Positions 45,801-56,720 of a DNA stretch of 64,000 nt are shown here, in pieces (within the stretch, counting starts at the first letter, position 1; each line of letters opens with the position of its first letter). The DNA comes from Opisthocomus hoazin (lineage: Eukaryota > Chordata > Aves > Opisthocomiformes > Opisthocomidae). Location: assembly GCF_030867145.1 (NCBI RefSeq), contig NC_134454.1, forward strand, positions 66,756,308 through 66,820,307, given 5' to 3'. The position numbers and the translations under genes are program-made. The notes below the pieces were generated by a model. It was not told where the DNA came from. It ran no database searches and worked only from the letters and a program-made list of their open reading frames with translations.

Positions 45801-47749
45801 TACATTATCTCTGGAAAATTGTTTACTGATTTTCACTACACACTTCACTTATTAAGAATGTCAGCATAGTTACTCTCTTGTGCTTGTAACATTATCAGTC
45901 CTGTGTATGCAAGGTCCAGCCTTTCAGACCTCTTCCTACTGAGCAAAGCCCTAAAACCCTGAGTTAAGCTTGTTTCCCTGTTCTTGTCTAGTGCTAAAAA
46001 AAACCCAGGAATCATCTAATACAGCTTCTACAGAGCTGCTGCAGCTAGCTGGCAAAAAGATTCATCTAAAAAGGGTGTTAGTCAACTTGTCCATTCATTG
46101 AATCATGCATCCTACTCTAGCTTGCAGGAAAAGTATGTAGTTAGAACAGTTTTCTATTACAGGGGCAGAAGCTGTCTCTTGGAATTGATACTCCAGCTTC
46201 TTTCTAGACCTAGCCCTCACTTTCCCCATGCTGACCTCCTCTGCCAACACACACACACAGACTCATTCTCTCTTCCTCCCTCCGGTCCCCATCAGAATGC
46301 GGGTTTGATATGCTCATTTCCTGTAATGACTGTTCTAAAGTTTTCTTTACAAAGAAAGCAATGAATAGAGATAACCGCATGTAACACTAGATGGTCTTGA
46401 TTTTGCCAGTAGCAGCCCGACAGAAAATGACTTAAGGATTAAAATACTTTGGCTCAGTAGTTTGTGAATGGCCATGTTGAAGAATGTAACCCCTCTTAAC
46501 TTCTTTACACCATGGTACAGTATAATTCACTTGGCCTAAGAGGAGGATAATGACAGCTTTACACAGGATCTCACATCACACGTCCAAGTTTTCTTCTTAT
46601 CTCAAAGGTTGCACCGTGCATTAAAGCAATAGTCTGTATTAATCTAACCTCTGACATTTGGGCCATATTAACCCACCAATGCAGGTTTATGTATCTCACA
46701 CCTCAGACCCTATCAAGAAATTTGGCAGTGGCAGCTTGATAAGGACACCATACCTTACTGAACTTGTTCTAAAAACAACATCAGCGTAACACTCCTCTGG
46801 TTGCACTTTTTAATGACCTTGCTCATTTGTGCTCACTCTTCTTTAGCTGTTGCCCATATGCATAGTCCATGCTTCTGCGGCATCACAAATGCTGTAAGGA
46901 AGGAGGACTGAAAAATTCAATTTTTCTGCAAAAGTATTAGCACCCAGGGGGAAGAAATCTGTGGGATGTCTATAAACTGGAGACTGGTGCTGTTCATTTT
47001 CAGATGGCAAAATAATTGTTAAAAACCAGATTATGTCTTTAATGACACTGATCACATTTTTTTCACTTCTGTACTTGACTAATTAACAAACTTTATTACC
47101 AGCTACTTTACAGTGAAAATTCTACCAGAGGAATGTTTCTGGTATTGCAAAAGTTTAAGCAACCACTACAGTACATTTAGAATCTCTTGTTGTTCATGTG
47201 GTACAGGTAGTGAAATAAGACTCCTCAGACTGTGCATTATCCCAGCTTCCCAAGTTAATTAATTACTTAAACTTAGTTTGTTTAAGGAAAGCTGGGACCA
47301 TTCCAAGGACTTCTGCAAGTGCATCACCTTAATTCTACGACAGAGTGGTTCAAGCAGGCAGCATTTACTGCTGTAATGTTTATATGCCTTTCCAAAAAGC
47401 AATAACTAAAACTATACTTTTAGAATATATTAAAAGCCTGCAGATGGGGTTTCTGTCTTCTAATTGCACCCTTACTTAGATAAATTCTCATTCATTATGT
47501 TGAAAACTTGTTTATTACCATATGTTGATTAAACAATGATAGAGACTATTGTAATTAAAGTACAGACAAAAGTCAACTGTTTTATTAAACACATAATTCT
47601 AAAAACCTTTAGAAAGGATAGATAACGAATGAACTGAGAGCACTTAACTGCACAACTTCAGAAACAAATGATAGCTCTGCTTCAAAACTGCACAACAGGT
47701 TCTTGAGAGATTCCTTTTCACACTTGCCCAGTGATATTTTTAGGAACTA

Positions 47750-47983
47750 CAGCTTACAAAGCAGCCAGTGCTTTATTGCAGTCACTTTTCAAGGCAGCTC
47801 CAGCCAGCTTTACATTCTTTTTATCTCCTTTCTTTTTTTTCTCTCATTATCTTCTTGCTTTCTTCTCTTCTCCTCTTAGTTACAGGATTCCGTGGATCAT
47901 AGATCTCAAAAGTGTCTTCATCCTGCATGCTTGCATCTTTCACCTTTCTGCTTCTATCTTCAAACTGAAGTACATGTGACATC
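47750..47983 (-). CDS. CWC27: CWC27 terminal exon (C-terminal 53 codons and 3'UTR)
   Basis: This is the last exon of the spliceosome-associated cyclophilin CWC27, a component of the activated spliceosome that pairs with CWC22. On -, the acceptor TTTTATTTTCATAG ends at 47984. The exon starts at 47983 with one base completing a split codon (W in the human protein), then codes from 47982 to the stop TAA at 47823-47821. The 53 residues match the C-terminus I know for vertebrate CWC27: MSHVLQFED, then SRKVKDASMQD, FEIYDPRNP, KRRREESKK and the very last residues REKKERR. The cyclophilin domain is N-terminal and encoded outside the window. The 3'UTR is short, with AATAAA at 47777-47772. The intact frame, split codon and intronic acceptor argue against a processed pseudogene. 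Confidence 0.95.
47772..47777 (-). terminator. CWC27: CWC27 polyadenylation signal
   Basis: AATAAA on the - strand, 43 bases after the stop codon. Cleavage is expected 10-30 bases further, near 47750. No other canonical signal is as close, although distal sites downstream cannot be excluded. Confidence 0.75.
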
Positions 47984-48605
47984 CTATGAAAATAAAACAT
48001 AGTTCAAACTCAGTGAAAGAACGGAAGTTATGATTTGTAATTACGATACGCATGGCAAGATTTTAGGATGGTGAGTTATGTTTGTGCACAGCAAAAAAGA
48101 TACAAGTTTTGCTGGGTTTTTTTGTTGTTTTTGCTTGTTTGCTTTTTTCTTTCTTAGTAGACCCTAATATCATAGGGTCACAACACTTTTGTGAAGACCA
48201 TTTTGAAAAATATAGCTAAAGTTTGCTCTGCTGGATTTTATTTCATGTACTGAAATCTCTTGTCTTTTTTCTATTTAACATATCTTCCCAAATGTACTGA
48301 ATAATTTTCCCAGGAACAGGGAGTATTTCTCAAGTTTTCCTATTAGTCACTTTGGGCTTACTTTCACCATTAGGGTTTTACAGAAAGGGCAAAGAACTTA
48401 CAAGGACAATGCCTTAAGTAGGCACGCAGCAGATGAAAAAAAGGGAATGCTTCACATCCTGCACCTCCACCTTAACTTTGTTCAGATCAGGCTTTTTAAT
48501 TCTTTGAATACCAGACTAAACTAATGCTTTGTTGAATCCAATGTTTTTTCTACTGTTCATTAGAAATTTTCCCCCCATTTCAGCAAATTCCCAGTAATCT
48601 GAAAA

Positions 48606-49401
48606 CATCGGCCCATGTGAACCTCATGAGGTTGAACAAGGCCAAGTGCAAGGTCGTGCACCTATGTTGGTGCAACCCCTGGCATCAATACAGGCTGGGG
48701 GATGACGGGATTGAGAGCAGCCCTGCTGAGAAGGACTTGGCTGTACTGGTGGATGAAAAGCTGGACACGAGCCAACAATGTATATTCACAGCCCAGAAGG
48801 CCAACTCTATCCTGGGCTGCATCAAAAGCAGCGTGGCCAGCAGGGCGAGCGAGGGGATTCTGCCCCTCTGCTCTACTCTGGTGAGACCCCACCTGGAGTC
48901 CTGCGTCCAGCTCTGGAGCCCTCGGCACAGGAAAGACATGGACCTGTTGGAGCGGGTCCAGAAGAGGGCCACAAAAGTGATCTAAGGGCTGGAGCACCTC
49001 TCCTGTGAGGAAAGGCTGAGAGAGTTGGGGCTGTTCAGTCTGGAGAACAGAAGGCTCTGGGGAGGCCTGACTGCGGCCTTTCAGTGCCTGAAGGGGGCTT
49101 ATGAGGAAGACAGGGACAGACTTTTCAGCAGAGCCTGTTGCAACAGGACAAAGGGCAATGGTTTTAAACTGAGAGGGCGGATTCAGACTAGATACAAGGA
49201 AGAATTTTTTTACACTGAGGGTGGTGAAACACTGGAATAGGTTTCCCAGAGAGGTGGTAGATGCCCCATCTCTGGAAACATTCAAGGTCAGGTTGGACGA
49301 GGCTCTGAGCAACTTGATCTAGTGAAAGACGTCCATATACATTGCAGGGGGGACTGGACTAGATGCCCTTCCTAACCCAAATAATTCTATGATTCTATGA
49401 T
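48606..49401 (+). mobile_element. CR1 LINE, about 0.8 kb (copy 5), in the CWC27 intron
   Basis: This is a 3' CR1 fragment on +, antisense to CWC27. The C-terminal RT region is open from 48617 to an in-frame TAA at 48983-48985 (122 codons, with [19 protein letters not shown]). It resumes in another frame with [18 protein letters not shown] (49025-49240). The 3'UTR and two ATTCTATG units (49384-49399) are intact. The wording [19 protein letters not shown] places it in the same subfamily as the copy at 13246. The 5' end is truncated near 48606. Confidence 0.95.
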
Positions 49402-52400
49402 AACCAGGAGTCAAAAGTAGTTTGTTAGCTGTAGTCAGTGGCAGGAAATTCTGGAGCTTATCAACTATGGTTTTATTAGCATGTGTCACTGAAGTGAGAA
49501 TTAATACAGAAACTGTCAGAAAACTATGAATTTTAGCTTGGACGCACAAAATCTGAAGCAAAAAGATAAATTACTTACTGTAATTAAAGAAAAAGAGAAG
49601 TGAGAGGGAAGGAGAAGAAAACCAAACCAAAGATACTTACAAGTTGACTGAGTGTAAAGCTATTGATCTTTACTGACAAGTTAGCAAGACTTTTGAATAT
49701 ATAACCATAGCAAAGCTGCTACTTATGAACCAGGAGACAAGTGTAAAGTTCACATGTTCAATTAAAAAAAACCCCAAAATGTAATGAACAGATTTTTCAG
49801 TGCAAAGAAACAGGCCTAGGGAAAAAACCCACTTATGTTTGGATTCTGTATTAATCAGTTGCAAAAATGTCTTTGACTTTGAGGGACAACTTAAAAAGAA
49901 CTATACTGAACTGAATCTAAGCAAATCATTCTTTGTAGCATTGGATGCCTTTGTCTGCAGTCTTTGTGACAGAAAATGCAGGAAGAACAAGTCAGTATCA
50001 GAATGAAAGATTTGCGGCCAATGAAATACTGCTTTATCAGTCTCTTGCAACATGTAAAAGGTCCTGAATTAAACAGGTTTTTCAAAGAGCTCTAGTGCAA
50101 ATCTCCACACACAAAGAAAGGGAGGGAGGGAGAACCAGATCAGCTACTATAGGTTACAATATAATGCCATTAAAGAAACCAGACAAAATTCAAAGCTATA
50201 TACAATATGGGATCTGTTTGAATGCTTCAGAAAAATCATTGAGACTTTTCATTACAATGGATTCTTAACATGTGAATTTCATAAATGACTTATTGTACAG
50301 CATTGTCAGCATGCTTGCATACTACCCTCCCCCATGGAAATACTTCAGAGTTGTTTCCAGTGCATAAAACCTCAGCAGTTTATAACCCTGTACACACTAC
50401 TAACACCAAAACTTATTTTTTTTTAGTCATATCTACAGAACAACATGATGTACCATCAGAGTGACTCATGATTGCATATTTGTAGTTTAATTATAAAAAC
50501 ATTGTGTCACGGTGGAGGACTGAAGTAACTTATTTTAGTTAACATGCTTTCCGCATTTGTCATATTCTTCTCAACTTATTAAAGATGAGCATTTGAATAT
50601 TTTTTTTAAGAACACATACCAGATCACACTATCCTAGTCCAAATTAAAATATAGGCCTAAAGAGATGGAGTCATCCCTTGGTGAGTGGTTTTAGAGTGTG
50701 TTATATGAACATATGTAGAAGCGTAGTCACACTTAGCTATTTCATCAACTCCAGTGTTCAAAGAATGCCACAGCACACTTGAAGAATACAATTATTAGGA
50801 ATTAAAAATAAATACATCTGTAATTCTCAAGTCAGGCCATACTGCGTCCCAGGTAGTCTGCAAATTCAACACAGTAGATTCAGACTAAGAAATGTTTACT
50901 TCTCTCCGAGAGCTGAAAGAAGTCATAGTCTCTGACTCCTATTCATAACTTTCCACTGACGTGTTCCCAGCTGTCATTAAAAATAAGTCAATATTAAGAA
51001 ACTTTTTGATATTCCCAGAATCAATTTCAGATGCAGCATCTCATAGGTAAAGCAAAATAAATACAGACTGTAGTGGAGGTGTTAGAAAATATTTTCCTGA
51101 TGTAAACTTAAGCTTATTTTTTGCAAGTCCCACATCTTCACAGGTAGACCTGCATCTTATTTTTTCGGTTTGCATCTATGTTAATGGTAAATCACACTTA
51201 ATACTATTTTCCAAAACCAATTCAAATTGTTTTATAAGGAACATGGGAAGTATTTAATAATTATTTCTATATTAATGGTTTGAATTTACAGTAATCTTAC
51301 TCAAGCTCCTCCTTTTATTGAAGTTTGCACTTGCATAATTTTCCAAGTGTGGAGTTAGGGCTGCACTTCCACAAATACAGGCTGCATGAGACTTTTCTTT
51401 GTTCGGTTTACAGCTCTCTGCTCTTCCGCACAGTCCTGGGTTCAGTGGGGAGCTGGCTGCCCAGTCATGCTCCTGCAGTCACTGTGCTGAAAACTCTGAC
51501 TGCTTCGCTTCGTCTTTGGTCTTCAGGAACCTACTAACTTGTGCTTATCACTGCTTGTTGACAGTTCATTTTAAATGAGTGAGACACACAACTTCAAAAC
51601 ACACTTTTTCTGCAAAATTTAAAGGATGAAAGGTTGTCAGTTCTCCTATGCAAAACTCAAAAGAAAAAAAAAGTTTTGCAGCTTAGTTTTTTCCGAACAA
51701 AACTAGTTTTAATAAAATAACTTGCCAAATATGATGATTCTGGGTTTAAAGTATCTAGGTGTTCAAACTGTTGACTTTCTTTAGAAGAAGAAGTAACCAC
51801 AAAATTATTTTCTTAACCTCTTTTATTAAGATAGTGCTGCAAATCAGAACCAGCTATCTTAGCACGGATTTATTGCTGAAGAGGGCTGATTTTTACCCAG
51901 CCAGCTTACTCATACAGTTTACCCGTTCTCCCATCCCATGTTAGGGCGGAGCAGCTGTTCTGCTGCACTGCACTTCTTTCCTTCAGTGTTGCTGAAGGAC
52001 GTTCAGTACTTGGCTATCTTCTGTACTCCAAAAATGAAATGTCTAGAAACATTAGACTGAGATACCTGAATTCATTTAAGCTGGTTTCAGAGATGGCACA
52101 GGATTTCAAAAGTTCATGGATACTCTCCTGGCCTTGTGATATTCTCAGATACCAATTTTTGCAACAGTCAGCAAACAAGACTGCTTCTTCACAGTTACTA
52201 GCAGGATAGCTCCTATATGTCCTTAAGCTGTGGTAACTAATACATTGCCTTGGTGATCAGTTTACTTTCTAGGAGGTAACAAGTAGGAGAATGTTGGCTG
52301 TGACTGAAGCTAAAAAAGAAACTCCAGCACACCAGAAAGCATTCAAGAACTATTACAGTACCATTAAGCTTTGTGTCCAATAGTCTAGCATAGGCAACAC

Positions 52401-53949
52401 CATACTTGCCAGCTGCACATCAAAGAACAAACCCACCTACACAGTGCTCTCCAGGCAGACTCAACCAGTTTATTCAGGAGACAGATCATGTTCTTCTGTA
52501 TTACTCTAGTGAGACCGTACTTGTAAGAAAAGGTATGACATAGAGTAACCCCTCTGATTTTGAGATGTGAGCCGTGCACTGGATCTGAACCATGTGCCAG
52601 CTGCTGACAGGTGGCAGTCAGGTAGCGTAAACAGAAGTTTGCTATCACAACAGTTCTGTCCTTTCCAAAACCGCCCTTTGGGAGAAACCGAAGTGGCAGT
52701 CAGTGAACTGAATCATTCTGAATCTCAGCAAGAGCAAGGAAGCACTGTGCTTTTGCACTAGTGATGAAGCTCAGCTCTCCAGGCACAAGTGCACTGCATG
52801 CATCAGTGATTTTTATACTAATTGAATGAAAGTGCTCAGCTGCATTGCTTAAGTCCACACTTCCTTATTAAACTGACACAGCTGTTGGCAGCTCACCTGC
52901 TGCCCATTCAACCTTCCTTGCACAAGTGACTCTACACAGCACACCCTTTGAGGCCTCTGCCACTTCAGTGGAGAGCCTGGGATGTTATCCTGCACTCACC
53001 TATGCCAGCATTTTAAACAGCTGAGCTTTGCAGTAAATGATCAACAGGTATGGATGAAAGTTATGTTCTGCCAGCTCTGTTGTGGATGTAGAAGCTTTTG
53101 GCAGAGAGGCAGTAACTTCTTAAGCAGTTTTAGCCAGGATTCATTTGGAGGTGCCTGCACAAAACGTGGCAGCTGGTGGTATATCCTTTGTTTCTGCAAT
53201 CAGTAGGCACTGAGAAAAAGTAACACACAGCTTTTCACTTTCCAGATGCAGAACTGTATGTTACTAAAAATGCACTACTCACAGACAGCACATCTAAATC
53301 GGTGCCCAGAACATTGCCAAAAATTACATACTGCTTTGAAACACAGATTAAATGCATTAAGCAACTAATCACATTGCTATAAAATTTATATTATCAGAAT
53401 TTTGCAAATTATTGATGCGTTTTATGAAAGTTACTGGTTCTGTCCTTCAGGATGCTTAAAATGAAGAAAGCAGGAGTAAGTATCTCTGTCAAGAAATTCA
53501 GTGCTGCTTCTTGTGTTGTCTAAAAAACAGAGAGACCAATACAGACCATAACTACTAGTACTACCATTCATTTCTGAGTTCAACATTGCTTGCAAGTGAC
53601 ATGCTACCTACTTTTCTCAATTAGCACCAATGCAGCATATATTTAAAAGAAAAATAATGAGTACTCAAGCACCACTGCTTTCCTCAAATTATATTCTATT
53701 TGACACTAACAATTTCCTTCAAATACTGTAAATGTGTATGTTAAATTATAAGCATTAACACAGGAAATATTATAACACTTTCCTCCCATCACCCTCATGA
53801 TATGTAGGCAGTGGATAGAAATGCAGCTCATGTGAACAGATGAGAAAACAGATGAGTGAATCCACAGATCAAAGTAAATGAGATCTCTCTCCAAAGGAAA
53901 AACAATTTTGGCTGCTCTGGAAGAATGAACTCACTGGTACACTTTTCAC

Positions 53950-54245
53950 TTCCAGCAGAGTAGCGGGTGGCACAGGAAGAAGAGAGACAGTTGAGAAACG
54001 CTGAGAGACAGTTGAAAGACTGAAAAGAAAAATAAATTGAGGAAGGTAAAGACTACAAAAAAGATAGGAATGAGAAAGAAAAACAGAGAAAAAGACACTG
54101 ACAAAAATGTAAATAAAATGAAGAAAAATGTCAAATGACAATTGAAAACAAGCAAAATTTTTGAATCAAGGCAAGAGAGCAAGAGTACAAACAAGAAAAA
54201 AGAATGTCAAAAACATAAAACAATGGGAATTTTGAAGAAGGAAAT
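53950..54245 (+). repeat. Purine- and A-rich low-complexity tract
   Basis: Close to 300 bases with strong A+G bias on +, built from GAAAAAG, AGAGACAG and AAACAGAGAAAAAG-like words. The complementary strand gives overlapping hydrophobic frames rich in F, L and S (53869-54194) that are an effect of composition. A 14-base word (GAGAGACAGTTGA) is repeated near 53985 and 54003. Confidence 0.65.
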
Positions 54246-56539
54246 ACGTTAATAACATGCAATTTCATTTCCACCTTTCTCCACAACTGAGATGCTACAA
54301 CCAAAACAAGCCTCTTGGCTTAGGCTGCTGCCACCATTCCCTGCATAAAAGCATCCAAGAGCTTTACAAGTGATTTTGTAGACACAACACAGCAGGAGAG
54401 AGGAAATATGTCTGTGTCTGTAATGAAACCTGCAACCATCACCAAGTGCTCTGTGCAACACAACTCTTGCTGGCAAGTTCCCTGGTTTCTGTCTGCCCTG
54501 TCTCACTATTCAGCTTCATTTTACTTTTCCTGTAAAAGATAACCCATCATCCCTCTTCTCATGCAGAGGAGTCCTGTAATCCAAGTTTCTCTCTCTTACA
54601 GATCATGAAAAGAAAAAACACATTTTCCCAAGTACCTGAAGTAGGTTCTGATTCTTACAACAATGAGGGCTGATAGCATAAGTACTGCTATAGACGCAGT
54701 CCCAAACCTGGATTCATCTCTTTAGTTCTCACTGTTTCATACAGCCACTGCTATCACAAAAAAGATATGTGCAGAAAACAAGCTTCCTTGAGTATGTTTT
54801 GTCTCATTACCTCACAGTATTGGAGCAGTGCTAAATTACCTGTGAAAGCCCATACTCTTCTGTAGCCCTTAGTATTTAAACCTTCCACTGTATCACACAC
54901 TGTTCCTGTTTGAGCTTAGTTTTCCAAACTGGGTTTCATTTCACTTTAACAAAGTTTATAATGCCTCCCAGTAAAAATCTGTGGTCATAGGTTTTTTCTA
55001 TGATAGCCACTGCTAAGAGACTTCCCTCTTTCTTGTTTCAATGCTCGTTTCCACCACTCCACGTTCTTTTGTTCCTCCTTCCCCATCTCCTTTCCTAATG
55101 ATCAGACCACTTTTCCCTCCAATTTTTTGTGCTGTCATAAAACCTTGTATTTTTCAAATTTATTTACTTGATATTTAAAAAGAGAAATACGATTTGCTGT
55201 ACAGGTCTAGCCAAATTCAGATCATTAATTATTCCACAGAAGTTTCTAATATAAAAAAATGATTGGAAGAGTATTGATAAAGTTGCTGTAAATACAGGTA
55301 TTTGCCCTATTGCAGTCTTCTTCACAGGTTAAGTATTTAATTCTACATCAAAATAGTACTGTTTCAATCCATATTAGTGAATATACTACAGACCACAGAT
55401 TTTAGACTGAAATTTAAGATTTTACTATTGTTGTGAATATCCCCAGCACCAAGCACTCTCCTGAGGTTAACTTCATTTCTGCAAGACCCAAAAGTGGTAT
55501 TTTCTAGCTTTCAGATGAATGGAGTACTATTAGCCTACAATATTTCAGCATTCGGATGTTAAGAATTAACATATTCTTGCTGCTCTTGCACAGAGCAAAA
55601 ATCCCCCAATTCTAACCAAGCAAACTGATAAATATATGCTTTTAAAAATATTATATGAAGTCAGACTGTACAATTCTGTTAACTTTGACAAGCCCTTTGA
55701 AATTGTATTACTAGTGCTGGAGGATGAAGAAATTGGTTTAACCTCTTCAGAATAACCAGCAAGTTGTGGGTCCTCCATAGGCCAAAGAATGAGTTGATAA
55801 TATTTTCTCTTGGTGTAGGCTTACAGCATAAAATGATCACAACAGAACTTTTGCAGATACTTATAACACTTTTTTGAGATATTGTATTCGAGTGCCATAT
55901 GCTCAGTTTTACCCCAAAATATTCCCTGTAAAAATAACAAGAAACTAATAGTTTCACTAAGTATGGGATATCCAGGTTAAAAAAACCAAAAAGATACTTC
56001 ACTTTTTGCAAAGCTAACAGGAAAGTAAATTATTCTTGGTGAAAAATAAAGTAATAGAGTATTCTTCCATTGTTCAGGATAGTACTGAGCATTTTTTTTC
56101 TCTTGAAAGAAGATTTAGTTGTCAGTAACCTTCTAAGAGAAAGAGGAAATCCACTTATCTATGAAAAAGCTCATCCAATTCAAAAGATAATCAAAGCACT
56201 GGGGGGAAATGTGATTAGTTCTCATAGTATCAGAATTAGAAATATGTAAAACTGTGATGACTTCGGTTTTAAGCAATAAATATTTTTCTGTAAAATTTTA
56301 CTTAACCTGTTTTTATATTGCATTATTCGGTAACACTTCATATATAGCATATTTACACTATATTCTTGTCTGCTTCACAAAAATGTGAAGTAGTTTGATG
56401 AAAGAAGCTGGGTGCTTTAAATAGACAACCGCTCCTGGTAGAGTAGATTGGTATGGAAGACTATAATGTAAATTCCAGATGTTGTTCCAGACAGTGTACC
56501 AGTCTAGAAAAACTTTACACAGCATTTACTACAAGGACA

Positions 56540-56720
56540 TAGGAACTGCCATACCGGAACAGACCAATGATCCATCCAGTCTAGCATCCTGTCTCTGGCA
56601 ATAGCTTGTACAATATCTGATACTCTAAAAGTCAGCAAATTGCCTCCCCAAGTTAACACAAACAGTCAGGCAGCATTGTACCACCAGGGCACAGAGCTGG
56701 AGTGAGGAGCAGGCGAGGAG
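56540..56720 (+). repeat. Old sauropsid interspersed repeat (probable LINE relic)
   Basis: The run GGAACTGCCATACCGGAACAG followed by CCAATGATCCATCCAGTCTAG and ATCCTGTCTCTGGCAATAG resembles a repeat very common in turtles, crocodilians and amphibians (CATACTGGGTCAGACC type). I recall it as an old non-LTR or SINE-linked family but cannot place it in a named subfamily without a library search. It is diverged and has no open frame. Confidence 0.5.

Larger units (their letters stand above)
33015..47749. other. Intergenic AT-rich sequence downstream of CWC27
   Basis: About 14.7 kb. It contains the old CR1 relic near 36600-37290 and weak exon candidates at 35989-36135 (+) and 39581-39880 (-), listed separately. 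An open frame of 137 codons on + at 38458-38871 has no motif. I looked for the cysteine-rich C-terminal exons of ADAMTS6, expected to converge on CWC27 by synteny, and did not see them. Confidence 0.45.

Noticed and set aside
33015..47749. ADAMTS6 3' exons expected by synteny with CWC27
   Set aside because: I looked for the cysteine-rich thrombospondin and PLAC-type C-terminal coding sequence on + and found none. The gene is probably outside the window.
47831..47881. Strong acceptor-like pyrimidine tract on + ending TCTTAG
   Set aside because: It is the complement of the purine-rich codons (K, R and E) at the end of CWC27, so it is explained by coding on -.
53869..54194. Overlapping hydrophobic frames on - resembling membrane proteins
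   Set aside because: The F/L/S richness follows directly from the purine-rich opposite strand.
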